A stretch of DNA of 11,492 bases from Candidatus Fermentithermobacillaceae bacterium (GTDB lineage Bacteria; Bacillota; Sulfobacillia; Fermentithermobacillales; Fermentithermobacillaceae). Where the stretch lies: NCBI GenBank assembly GCA_012842105.1, contig DUTL01000205.1, positions 1 to 11,492 on the forward strand, written 5' to 3'. Shown here piece after piece: positions 1 through 7,531 of this stretch (positions are counted from its first letter, which is position 1; every line of letters begins with the position of its first letter). A model generated the notes under the pieces. It saw nothing but the letters and a program-made list of their open reading frames with translations. It did no database searches and was not told where the DNA came from. The position numbers were made by a program, and so were the translations under genes.

Positions 1-19
1 ATCCCCAAATACCACTTGG
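1..19. repeat. Direct repeat copy of the mgtE 3' end (left copy)
   Basis: The 19 bases atccccaaataccacttgg are identical to 287-305, which encode the last residues of the minus-strand mgtE gene (Lys-Trp-Tyr-Leu-Gly region). Identity stops at base 19/305, exactly where the palindrome begins on the left copy. The left extent is cut by the window edge. This suggests a duplication flanking the palindrome or a tandem unit of 286 bp. Confidence 0.8.
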
Positions 20-262
20 TGACCGCCGGCTTTTGCTCGTGCGCATGGTTAAGCCGCAGCGTTTGCGCCCGCGCACGGTTCCGCCCCGGATATGTCACGT
101 TTTAACACACATCAGCCGTAACGTTTATATCCGGGGTTGAACCGTGCGCAGGCGCAAACGTTCTGGCTGAAGTGTGTTAAAACATGACAGATTCGGATCG
201 GAACCGTGCGCAGGCGCAAACGCTTCGGCTTAACCATGCGCACGAGCAAAAGCCGGCGGTCA
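20..262. repeat. 243-bp imperfect palindrome (cruciform/MITE-like element)
   Basis: The two halves are reverse complements around a centre near base 141. The outer arms, 20-56 and 226-262, match perfectly over 37 bp. The next 20 bp (61-80 versus 202-221) differ at one position, and a perfect block at 101-110 pairs with 172-181. The centre is less well conserved. A 22-bp direct repeat is also present (139-160 and 201-222, core accgtgcgcaggcgcaaac), and its reverse complement lies at 61-80, so the same module occurs three times. There is no ORF inside and no T-run beside it. It lies just past the stop codon of the minus-strand mgtE gene, so a transcript reading through would form a very long hairpin. 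It could be a nonautonomous mobile element, a dispersed intergenic repeat, or a transcript-end structure. The symmetry is seen directly; its origin is not. Confidence 0.85.
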
Positions 263-282
263 GAGCCCATCGACAATCTGCT

Positions 283-1827
283 TCATATCCCCAAATACCA
301 CTTGGCGGTAAAGAAATAGATCAACACTCCGAATATGTCCGCTATCGATGTAACCAAAGGTGAGCTGGCAGAAGCAGGATCCCAGCCTAATTTGTTTAGC
401 ACAAATGGAATCATGGCGCCCAGAAGGCAGGTGGCCACTACGGTTATCAACATGGTAAGGCCGACAACCACACCGATATCCGGCCCAACCGAAACCGCAC
501 CTACCAAAGATACGGTCAGGCCCATTATGGCCCCAAGTATCACCGAAACCCCCAGTTCTTTTGCGAAAACCTCTACCCAATCAGCGGCGGTTACGTCCCC
601 TACTCCGATAGCCCTTACCATGAGCACTGCTGATTGAGAACCGGCATTACCTGCGCAGTCAATGATTAACGGAAGGAAGAATACCAAAGATACTGCTGTT
701 GCTATTGTCTCTTCAAAAGAGGCCATTATTCTTCCTGAAAACAGGTATACAACCACTAGGGCCATTAGCCAGACAATACGGTTTCTGTACAAGAGGAAAG
801 GGCTGGCATCATTAAGGCTCACCTTGATAGGTGCAACTCCTGCCCCTTTGTGGAAATCCTCAGTAGTCTCTTCTCTTGCGACTTCAAAAACGTCGTCACC
901 TGTCACAATTCCTATTAGCGCCCCCTGTGAATCAATAACCGGGAGCACCCAGAGCCCGTAACGTTCCATCAGTTCAGTAGCCCTTATCCGGTCGTCAAAG
1001 GCCCTAACGCTCACTGTAGAGGTTCTCATAATATCTTTCACTGCAGTAGAGGGGTCATCAAGCACCAGCTGGCGAAGGGACACTGCGCCAAGCAACATTC
1101 CCTGGCTGTCCTTGACGTACACCATGTTCACGGTCTCACTGTCCTTGCCCCGGTTCCGGACGTGTACCAAAGCACGCTCTACGGTCCAGTCGGGAAGCAC
1201 AGCCACATAGTCAGGAGTCATAAGCCGTCCTATGCTTTTTTCCGGATACCCCAAGAGCCACCTTGCTTCCTTCAGATCCTCAGGGCGCAGCAAGTCGAAA
1301 AGCCTGGTCGTAATCTGGGCAGGAAGTTCCTCAAGCAATTCAGTTCGATCATCAGGAGCCAGGTCAGACATGATATGCCTGGTTTCCTCATCGGTGAGTT
1401 CTCTTAAGAGCTCATCTTGCTCAAAAGCCTCAAAGTAGGAAAAAACTTCTGCAGCAACATCCCTGGGCAGCACACGAAACAGAAGCACCCGCTCAGGTTT
1501 GTCAAGTTCAGAAAGGAAGTCCGCGATTTCGGCGATGGGCCAATTGACCATATGCTCGCGAAGGGAAGCCCAGTCACCGTGGCCGAGCAGGCCTTTTACA
1601 ACACGCATCTCCGCTTCTTCATCAATATTGATTTCGGGAACCGCTGGCCTCTGGGTAGCAACCCAAGGCTCTTCACCCGGTGTCGCGGTACCCGCCCTGT
1701 CCCGGTCATCGTCCCGGCTTTGTTCTCCAGGCGTTGTATTTTCAGAAGGGCTGTGCCTCTGCACACAATCGTTGATGCTTCCCTTGTTATCATGCATTGA
1801 ATCTCTGTCTTTCTTCTCATCGGTCAT
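283..1827 (-). CDS. mgtE: MgtE-family magnesium channel/transporter, copy 1 (extended N-terminus)
   Basis: MgtE proteins are Mg2+-gated channels that let Mg2+ into the cell down its gradient; the cytosolic N and CBS domains close the pore when Mg2+ is plentiful. This protein (514 aa from the chosen start) has a charged, Pro/Thr-rich tail (about 1-65), a helical MgtE_N domain (about 72-175), paired CBS domains (about 203-320, opening GRLMTPDYVAV), and a C-terminal pore of about five membrane segments. The pore carries GNAGSQS (393-399) and the conserved TM5 DPA motif (Asp483). The start at 1827 follows the strong SD gggaggggggaactcaa. An ATG at 1860 has a weaker GGAG, and the frame opens at a GTG at 1923 directly abutting the upstream stop. 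It lies 96 bp downstream of a paralogue and is probably cotranscribed with it. The usual length is about 450 aa, so the tail is extra. Family assignment is firm; the exact start is less so. Confidence 0.95.
   Translation of the reverse strand: MTDEKKDRDSMHDNKGSINDCVQRHSPSENTTPGEQSRDDDRDRAGTATPGEEPWVATQRPAVPEINIDEEAEMRVVKGLLGHGDWASLREHMVNWPIAEIADFLSELDKPERVLLFRVLPRDVAAEVFSYFEAFEQDELLRELTDEETRHIMSDLAPDDRTELLEELPAQITTRLFDLLRPEDLKEARWLLGYPEKSIGRLMTPDYVAVLPDWTVERALVHVRNRGKDSETVNMVYVKDSQGMLLGAVSLRQLVLDDPSTAVKDIMRTSTVSVRAFDDRIRATELMERYGLWVLPVIDSQGALIGIVTGDDVFEVAREETTEDFHKGAGVAPIKVSLNDASPFLLYRNRIVWLMALVVVYLFSGRIMASFEETIATAVSLVFFLPLIIDCAGNAGSQSAVLMVRAIGVGDVTAADWVEVFAKELGVSVILGAIMGLTVSLVGAVSVGPDIGVVVGLTMLITVVATCLLGAMIPFVLNKLGWDPASASSPLVTSIADIFGVLIYFFTAKWYLGI
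287..305. repeat. Direct repeat copy of the mgtE 3' end (right copy, within the gene)
   Basis: This is the in-gene partner of the repeat at 1-19. Here it sits in frame as the last codons before the TGA at 283-285. It is separated from the palindrome by 24 bp (263-286). Confidence 0.8.
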
Positions 1828-1876
1828 TTGAGTTCCCCCCTCCCTGCCCGGTTTTGACATCTTGAGCTCCACCAGG

Positions 1877-1893
1877 GATATCCAATGGATATC
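1877..1893. other. Small dyad between the two mgtE genes
   Basis: A perfect 7-bp inverted repeat, gatatcc-aat-ggatatc, lies in the 96-bp gap between the mgtE copies. It has no T-run, so it is not a terminator. In mRNA it could be a processing or stabilising hairpin between the two cistrons. The function is unknown. Confidence 0.35.
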
Positions 1894-1923
1894 AATATCC
1901 CAAACAGTGAAACGAGCAGACAC

Positions 1924-3264
1924 CTACAATTCTAAGAACCGGCTGGCCAAGGCAAAATAGATAACAACCCCCAAAATATCTGCAATTGACGTAATCAGAG
2001 GTGTACTCGAAGTGGCAGGGTCAAAACCCAGCTTGCTAAGCAAGAATGGAGTAGCCATCCCCACTGTCCCGCCCACCATGACAATAAGAATGGCGCTAAT
2101 TGCAACCACCGCGCCTACCCCTGTCCCCCCTTGAAAGACCGCCGGGCCCCAAACTATCAGGGCTATGGTTATGCCCAGGCCTGCAGATACAACCATCTCT
2201 TTTAGGGTGAGTCTTCTCCAATCGTCTGCTTTCGCCTCTCCCAAGGCCAAATCCCTGACGGCCAGTGTGGACGATTGCGAACCCGTATTTCCGCTGCATC
2301 CGATAATAAGCGGCAAGAAGAATACCAGTGGCACAACACTGGAAATCAAACTTTCGTATCCTGCCATAACACGTGCAGCTATGAGATCCACGCCAATCAG
2401 AGCAAGAAGCCAGCCCAACCTGCTTCTCAGAAGCAGCCACAGGCTCGCATCTTTGTAGCCTGTCTTAAGAGGAGTAACTGCTGCTGACTTGTGAAAGTCT
2501 TCAGTAGCTTCTTCTTGAGCTACTTCAAATATGTCATCGGAAGTAACGATTCCGACCATGACACCTTCAGACGCAATTACCGGCAGCACAGACAAATCAT
2601 ATTTATCCATGACCCGGGCAGCCTCTTCCTGGTCATCGAAAGCCGATAATGAGATTGCAGGAGACGTCATAATGCCGGCAACTGCCTGGCTAGGCCCTGC
2701 AAGGATAAGCTGCCTCAAGGAAACGGCACCTAAAAGTTTCCAATCCGAATCAACCACGTACAGAGTATCTACAGTCTCGCTGTCGCGGCCCCGCTGCCTC
2801 ACATGCTCTAACGATCTTGAGGCAAGCCAGTCCGGGCGAATCGCCACGTAATCAGGGGTCATGAGACGGCCTGTGCTGCGTGGAGGGTACCCCAGGAGGC
2901 TGCGGGCTTCTTTCATATCTTCCGGGCTAAGCAAGTTCAACAGCCGTTGAGTAACCTGCCCGGGAAGTTCCTCAAGAAGTTCAGTCCTGTCGTCAGGACG
3001 CATATATGCAAGCAGAAGCCGGGTCTCTTCGTCTGTGAGTTCTTTTAGAAGCGAGTCAGTATCTTCGCGCTCCAGTTCCGAGAAAACATCAGCCGCCGTT
3101 TTCCTGGGAAGGCACCTGAAGAGAAGAACACGGCTTGGTTTGTCAAGTTGAACGAGTAAATCAGCAATATCGGGAACACGCCAGCCCGATACCAATTTCC
3201 TCAAAGCCGCCCAGTTATGGGCGAGAATCATTGTCGCTACTTCGGTCACACTTGTATGAGCCAA
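1924..3264 (-). CDS. mgtE: MgtE-family magnesium channel/transporter, copy 2 (standard length)
   Basis: First gene of the leftward mgtE pair, probably a Mg2+-gated inner-membrane channel. The chosen start, TTG at 3262-3264, has a good SD (ggaaggggg, about 8 bases upstream). It gives 446 aa, matching the usual length of about 450. The frame extends to a TTG at 3312 that lacks a clear SD. Domains: MgtE_N helices (about 8-120), two CBS domains (about 135-254), a connecting helix with EEATEDFHK, then about five membrane segments containing GNTGSQS (325-331) and DPATSSTPLITSIAD (Asp415). From its MgtE_N domain to the C-terminus it aligns with the downstream copy without a single gap (constant offset of 84 in the full open frames). 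This indicates tandem duplication under constraint. Copy 1 reads IIDCAGNAGSQS where this copy reads IIGCSGNTGSQS in the pore motif. Confidence in the family is high; heteromer formation or different ion preference is only conjecture. Confidence 0.95.
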   Translation of the reverse strand: MAHTSVTEVATMILAHNWAALRKLVSGWRVPDIADLLVQLDKPSRVLLFRCLPRKTAADVFSELEREDTDSLLKELTDEETRLLLAYMRPDDRTELLEELPGQVTQRLLNLLSPEDMKEARSLLGYPPRSTGRLMTPDYVAIRPDWLASRSLEHVRQRGRDSETVDTLYVVDSDWKLLGAVSLRQLILAGPSQAVAGIMTSPAISLSAFDDQEEAARVMDKYDLSVLPVIASEGVMVGIVTSDDIFEVAQEEATEDFHKSAAVTPLKTGYKDASLWLLLRSRLGWLLALIGVDLIAARVMAGYESLISSVVPLVFFLPLIIGCSGNTGSQSSTLAVRDLALGEAKADDWRRLTLKEMVVSAGLGITIALIVWGPAVFQGGTGVGAVVAISAILIVMVGGTVGMATPFLLSKLGFDPATSSTPLITSIADILGVVIYFALASRFLEL

Positions 3265-3340
3265 GGGAATCGCCCCCTTCCATCCGTTTTGTGTGAGAAG
3301 CGCGCGCTTCAACCGGTTTGGTAGGCCTTTGGCCTTTAGA

Positions 3341-3346
3341 ATTATA
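3341..3346 (-). promoter_or_regulatory. Possible -10 box for the mgtE pair
   Basis: On the minus strand this reads TATAAT, a perfect -10 hexamer about 75 bases upstream of the TTG start. The expected -35 position has no good TTGACA match, so it is a weak promoter call. A small hairpin (aggcc-ttt-ggcct on the plus strand, 3323-3335) would sit at the very start of the transcript. No recognisable M-box Mg2+ riboswitch is present in the leader. Confidence 0.3.
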
Positions 3347-3853
3347 GATGGCTTCTAAATTATTCTGTGTAGAAGGCCACATATAAAACCCATCATGGAA
3401 CACACCCGCCAGCCGGTAATAACCATACGCTTTCTACCTGGTGTAACTAATAATCTATGACTACTGCTGCCGCTTGCAACCACGCAGCATCCCAGACTGC
3501 CACCGCGCTGAGTTGCTTTGTGAGCTAAACCGCGAGTGATGAAGGGGATTATCTAACTCAAACAGTTGGGCTGGAAAGCAGACTCCTCTTCCTCACTCTT
3601 GCCATGTCGTCTAGGCTCAGGGTCATTACTCGCACCAGGGTCCACTTTCCTCACCTACCTCTTTGAGAAGACATTCACATTGCAGATACTCTCTAACTCC
3701 TATCCCAGTTTACTCCTCTATCTTATGAAATGGAAGGCGCTTTCGAGGCCTCCGGCGAAAACATTGGCCGGTTGAGTGTCCCCCAGCATGAAGGTGCAAA
3801 TGGATCCTTAACCCCGAACACGTCGACGTCTGATACACTGCAGACACTCGCCC

Positions 3854-3882
3854 TTGACATCACCAATTCTCAGGAATATGCT
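3854..3882 (+). promoter_or_regulatory. Sigma-A-like promoter for the TrmB/ATPase unit
   Basis: TTGACA (3854-3859) is a perfect -35, followed by a 17-base spacer and TATGCT (3877-3882), a 4/6 -10 box. Transcription would start near 3889, giving a leader of about 80 bases before the TrmB start codon. Confidence 0.6.
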
Positions 3883-3894
3883 TGCGATATAGTA

Positions 3895-3908
3895 GTTCGG
3901 TTACGAAC
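3895..3908. promoter_or_regulatory. Candidate operator dyad overlapping the predicted +1 region
   Basis: gttcg-gtta-cgaac is a perfect 5-bp inverted repeat with a 4-base spacer, and its outer pair is nearly symmetric (6 of 7). It lies 13 to 26 bases past the -10 box, where a bound repressor would block initiation. The adjacent TrmB-family protein is the obvious candidate for binding it (autoregulation), but this is inference from position only. Confidence 0.4.
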
Positions 3909-3968
3909 CACGGAATTGCGGATTAATGAACGGACTGGAGCATTTAGGTAAAGACCGAGGTGAATAGT

Positions 3969-4763
3969 ATGGAGATGTCTGGTACCAAAGCAACTGTCGA
4001 TGCAATGACCGAACTGGGATTCACCGAGTACGAGGCCAAAACTTACCTGGCACTTCTAAGAGACAACCCTGCAACAGGCTACCAAATCAGCAAAGACGCA
4101 GGAATCCCACGGTCAATGGTCTACGAAGCGCTGGGACGCCTCACTAACAGAGGTGCAATCATGTCGCTTCCCATGGGCGACACAACAAAGTATGCACCGG
4201 TGCCGGTTGCAGCACTCTTGGATAGCCTGCGGCACAAGTACGAAGATGCGCTGGACGCAGCACATGACCTGCTATCGGAAGCAGAATCCCAAGCACCGCT
4301 TGAACAAGTATGGAACCTGGTGGGCCACGACTCTATCATCGCTCGAGCCAGAGATATGATAGACACCTCAGAAAAGGAAGTCCTGGCTTCCCTTGATGAT
4401 GAAACCCTGGTGGAATTATTTCATAACCTTGAAGGCGCCTGGCAGAGGGGCGTATCATCGCGCCTGATTTTGTCAGGAGTGGCCGAAGTCGGATTTGGCC
4501 AGGTGATAAGGCACCCAATCGAGGAAAGCGAACTCCAGCAAACGACACAGAGCCTTGTACTGGTTTCTGACAATGCCCAGGTGCTCATAGGCGGAACGGG
4601 CACATCTGACAACTGTATATGGACCGGCAACAAGCACGTAGTGTTCATTGCACGCCAGTTTATCTGGCAAGAGATATTCACCCAAAAAGCAATGAAGCAT
4701 CTGGGTAAGGAGATTCTGTCAATACTTGCAGAAGAAGAACGCAATGCCATACTGGGCCAATAG
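3969..4763 (+). CDS. TrmB-family transcriptional regulator
   Basis: Probable DNA-binding one-component regulator. The 264-aa protein has an N-terminal winged helix-turn-helix of the TrmB type. LGFTEYEAKTYLALL (about 16-30) opens the domain, and AGIPRSMVYEALGRLTNRG (about 44-62) forms the recognition region. An amphipathic, probably coiled dimerisation helix (about 84-108) follows, then a C-terminal sensor domain (about 110-260) resembling the TrmB effector region. TrmB proteins often sense sugars, but family members in bacteria sense varied ligands, and no ligand can be read here. The ATG at 3969 follows gaggtgaatagt (SD spacing about 6); an in-frame GTG at 3960 overlaps that SD and is less likely. 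The gene lies 137 bp upstream of the P-type ATPase on the same strand, so it may control that pump and possibly the divergent mgtE pair. Confidence 0.88.
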   Translation: MEMSGTKATVDAMTELGFTEYEAKTYLALLRDNPATGYQISKDAGIPRSMVYEALGRLTNRGAIMSLPMGDTTKYAPVPVAALLDSLRHKYEDALDAAHDLLSEAESQAPLEQVWNLVGHDSIIARARDMIDTSEKEVLASLDDETLVELFHNLEGAWQRGVSSRLILSGVAEVGFGQVIRHPIEESELQQTTQSLVLVSDNAQVLIGGTGTSDNCIWTGNKHVVFIARQFIWQEIFTQKAMKHLGKEILSILAEEERNAILGQ

Positions 4764-4800
4764 AGAAATATGGATTGCATGACCGAACATGTACAGTTAC

Positions 4801-4870
4801 AAATCGGAACACTTGCTAAAGATCATGGATACGTTATCGCAAAACCGGAACACTTGTTATAGCCATGACA
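4801..4870. repeat. Imperfect tandem direct repeat upstream of the ATPase gene
   Basis: The motif cggaacacttg occurs at 4805-4815 and 4846-4856. Similarity extends on both sides (an aaa tract before it, ta-ag and catg after it), giving two copies of about 28 bp with a 41-bp period. That period is close to four helical turns, so both copies present the same face of the DNA. It lies between the TrmB stop and the ATPase start and could be a regulator-binding array. No binding evidence is available. Confidence 0.5.
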
Positions 4871-4900
4871 TTAGCAAACGTCAAAAGAGGGATCACAGCA

Positions 4901-7474
4901 ATGAGTGCCAAATTGGGAAACCACCTTCCTCAAGGGCTCACAGACGAGGAAGTGATTCAAAAACGAAAGAAATACGGCGAAAATGTGCTACCCAAAGCTA
5001 AGCCGGTCTCACCCATCACCATATTGCTCTCGCAGTTCAAGAGCCCCCTAATCTACGTAATTCTTGGAGCTGCCCTTGTCTCGTTAGTTATGGGAGAAAG
5101 AAAGGACTTCGCCATAATCATGGCAGTTGTTGTATTCGACGTCATCCTAGGCTTCTTCCAGGAATATCAGGCGCATGAAACATACGAGAGCCTAAAAGCC
5201 CTGGTAAAGCCGGTAGCCACAGTCTTGAGAAATGGCCGGCGTACCGAAGTCGAAGCCAGTAGGCTTGTTCCCGGGGATATCGTTCTCATGGATACGGGAG
5301 ATAAAATGGCTGCAGACGGCAACCTTGTAGAAGCCAAAAGCCTTTCCTTCAACGAAGCAATCCTCACCGGGGAAAGCGAACCTGTGGTGAAAAGAGCCTC
5401 TGACCCTGTATACATGGGCACCACCGTTGTAGCCGGGCGAGGCATCATGGAGATCACCGCCACCGGCAAAAACACTAAGTTGGGAGAAATTGCCCATAGC
5501 ATCACCCAGGCCGATGATCAGGAAACTCCGCTCCAAAAAAGGCTGGCCGCCTTCAGCAGTACTTTGACAAAACTGGTTATTGCCATAACCGGAATCATGT
5601 ACATTACCGGTGTTATTGGCGGCAAGAATCCATTGGATATGGTCAGGGTAGCCATTATTCTTGCAGTGGCCGCCATTCCTGAAGGATTGCTCATAGCAGT
5701 AACTGTCATCCTGGTTCTGGGTATGAAGAGAGTATTGAAGAGGCAGGGCCTGGTAAAGCGGCTCCTGGCAGTAGAAACCCTGGGCTCGGTAACAGTGATA
5801 TGTACTGACAAAACAGGTACTTTGACAGCAGGCCAAATGACTGCCACCCACTGGGAAATGTCTGACGAAGACATGGCATTCAAAGCAATGGCTCTTAACA
5901 ACAACCTGTCTGATGCGCTTGAAGTAGCCATATGGGATCTGGCTAAACGGGAGAAGCAAGCGGATCTTGAGCGTTGGGCCCAGGAATATCCTCGTCTGGA
6001 TGAAGAACCGTTTTCAAGCGAGAAGAAATACATGAGAACTCTTCACTCATTCCGCGGCAAGGTTGCCGGTGACAGCAATGGACATGGTGGAAACAACGGA
6101 AGCACAGAAAGTCGTGAGGGCAAATGCTCAAACGGGTGTACACAGGTAGTCTTCCTTAAAGGAGCGCCTGAAATCGTTCTTGAAAGATGTAAGGTAGATG
6201 AAAAAACTGCGTCACATTACCGGCAGTTAATCGACAAATGGGCAGACGAAGGGCTGAAGCTGCTTGGCCTCGCGTACAAAGAGATCTCGCCTGACGAATT
6301 CTCGCCCGATACAGACCCTGAACAGGTACTCGATAATCCCAAATCCCAGGTAGGGTTTACGTTTGCAGGCCTGGTGGGGCTTCAGGACCCTGTCCGTGCC
6401 GAAGTCCCGGAAGCCATCGAAACCTGCCATGAGGCCGGAATCCAGGTGAAAATGATCACCGGCGATCACAGAAGAACCGCCCTGCGAGTGGCCAAAATCG
6501 TCGGGCTGGATGCCAACCCGTCCCAGGTTATTGAAGGCAAAGAATTGGATGCCATGGACGATGAAGAACTTAGACGCAGGGTGAAGGATATTAAGGTGTT
6601 TTCAAGGATACTCCCCCACCAAAAACTGCGGATAGTATCAGCGCTGCAATCGCTGGGAGAAGTGGTTGCAATGGTAGGCGACGGCGTCAACGACGCCCCT
6701 GCACTAAAGAAGGCGGATATCGGTGTAGTCGTCGGGACTGCCAGTGACGTTGCCAAGGAAACGGCTGACCTTGTACTTCTGGACTCTAACTTCAAAACCA
6801 TAGTGGCAGCCATCGAAGAAGGCCGGGTGGTCTTCCAGAACATCAAAAAGGTTGTATCTTATACCCTTTCCAACTCGTTCGCTGAGATTTTGGTAGTGTT
6901 TGTGTCTATGTTGCTTGATTGGCCTGCACCGCTTACAGTAGCGCAGATTCTGTGGATTCACCTGATATGCGATGGCCCGGTGGACATAGTGCTTGGATTT
7001 GAACCTAAAGAAGAAGGCATCATGAAAGAAAAGCCGAGGCGTGTTACAGAACCAATACTGGATCGCCTGGGAATGGGACTTATCGCTTCTATCAGCGGTA
7101 CCGCAGCCCTGGGCTGCCTGTTGATGTTCAACCACTACATGAGCCGGCATGGCGACGTTGCCCTTGCAAGGACAATCACGTTTGAGACCCTGGCCATCAT
7201 CTCGCTGGTATATGTTTTTGCCTACCGGAGCATGCGAAGAAGCATTTTCCATACAGGGCACCTTACAGAAAACAAGCCGCTTATATGGTCTGTTGCCTTT
7301 GGATTTGTGGTTGCACTGTCGGGAGTCCTGGTGCCATATTTCAGAACGGTTCTAGGGGTGGTTCCTCTTGAACCCCGGCATTGGGTGTTTGTATTCGGCC
7401 TTAGTTTCCTCTTGCTCCTCATTGTGGAAACAGGAAAGCATCTGGCCTTAAGCCGTGCCGGAGCAAGACAATAG
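4901..7474 (+). CDS. Type II (Ca2+-ATPase-like) P-type cation-transporting ATPase
   Basis: ATP-driven membrane cation pump of 857 aa. All P-type landmarks are present: the actuator TGES (156-159), the TM4 IPEGL ion-site motif (259-263), the phosphorylated Asp303 in DKTGTLT, the nucleotide-binding KGAPE (420-424), the ATP/P-domain TGD (520-522) and the hinge GDGVNDAP (593-600). Three hydrophobic stretches beyond TM6 complete the ten-helix type II plan. The start at 4901 follows aagaggg (about 9 bases); the upstream in-frame ATG at 4865 lacks an SD. Two oddities. TM6 reads HLICDG (687-692), where Ca2+ pumps usually have NLVTDG, so one or more coordinating residues differ. The N domain carries a Gly/Asn/Ser-rich insert (about 386-413) with His395 and a C-x3-C pair. 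The transported ion is therefore uncertain (Ca2+, Mg2+, Na+ or another cation). It follows the TrmB regulator gene and ends before an intrinsic terminator. Confidence 0.93.
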   Translation: MSAKLGNHLPQGLTDEEVIQKRKKYGENVLPKAKPVSPITILLSQFKSPLIYVILGAALVSLVMGERKDFAIIMAVVVFDVILGFFQEYQAHETYESLKALVKPVATVLRNGRRTEVEASRLVPGDIVLMDTGDKMAADGNLVEAKSLSFNEAILTGESEPVVKRASDPVYMGTTVVAGRGIMEITATGKNTKLGEIAHSITQADDQETPLQKRLAAFSSTLTKLVIAITGIMYITGVIGGKNPLDMVRVAIILAVAAIPEGLLIAVTVILVLGMKRVLKRQGLVKRLLAVETLGSVTVICTDKTGTLTAGQMTATHWEMSDEDMAFKAMALNNNLSDALEVAIWDLAKREKQADLERWAQEYPRLDEEPFSSEKKYMRTLHSFRGKVAGDSNGHGGNNGSTESREGKCSNGCTQVVFLKGAPEIVLERCKVDEKTASHYRQLIDKWADEGLKLLGLAYKEISPDEFSPDTDPEQVLDNPKSQVGFTFAGLVGLQDPVRAEVPEAIETCHEAGIQVKMITGDHRRTALRVAKIVGLDANPSQVIEGKELDAMDDEELRRRVKDIKVFSRILPHQKLRIVSALQSLGEVVAMVGDGVNDAPALKKADIGVVVGTASDVAKETADLVLLDSNFKTIVAAIEEGRVVFQNIKKVVSYTLSNSFAEILVVFVSMLLDWPAPLTVAQILWIHLICDGPVDIVLGFEPKEEGIMKEKPRRVTEPILDRLGMGLIASISGTAALGCLLMFNHYMSRHGDVALARTITFETLAIISLVYVFAYRSMRRSIFHTGHLTENKPLIWSVAFGFVVALSGVLVPYFRTVLGVVPLEPRHWVFVFGLSFLLLLIVETGKHLALSRAGARQ

Positions 7475-7531
7475 GAAAAGGAAGTAAGAAATACAAAGGT
7501 GATTCCGTACAATCTAAACTCATCCACGTTC

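Larger units (their letters stand above)
3265..3968. other. Divergent intergenic region between mgtE and the TrmB gene
   Basis: About 700 bases without a convincing gene. The left part holds the mgtE leader and a possible -10 box. The middle (about 3580-3730) is pyrimidine-rich on the plus strand, with many cctc/ctct runs, and has no coding signal I trust. The right end holds the promoter and dyad of the rightward genes. A 73-codon open frame at 3730-3951 has no SD and resembles no family. The region could be the remains of a lost gene or unusually long regulatory DNA. Confidence 0.6.

Noticed and set aside
139..222. Two 22-bp direct copies spaced 62 bp, CRISPR-like at first glance
   Set aside because: Only two direct copies exist, and both are part of the larger palindrome. 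The repeat also occurs inverted and there are no uniform spacers or cas genes.
1825..1923. GTG at 1921-1923 as the start of mgtE copy 1 (546 aa)
   Set aside because: It directly abuts the upstream stop without its own SD. The ATG at 1827 has a strong purine-rich SD. The ATG at 1860 remains a lesser alternative.
3313..3560. M-box (Mg2+) riboswitch upstream of mgtE
   Set aside because: Read on the minus strand, I do not find the conserved M-box core. Only small unrelated hairpins are visible. A covariance-model search would be decisive.
3730..3951. 73-codon open frame between mgtE and the TrmB gene
   Set aside because: It has no SD, no recognisable family, and it covers the promoter and dyad of the next gene.
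4764..4900. yybP-ykoY-type (Mn2+) riboswitch upstream of the pump
   Set aside because: The conserved core sequences are not seen; direct repeats occupy the gap instead.
5192..5959. 255-codon open frame antisense to the ATPase gene
   Set aside because: It is a mirror of a clearly coding frame, with no SD and an unnatural Cys/His/Tyr-rich composition.
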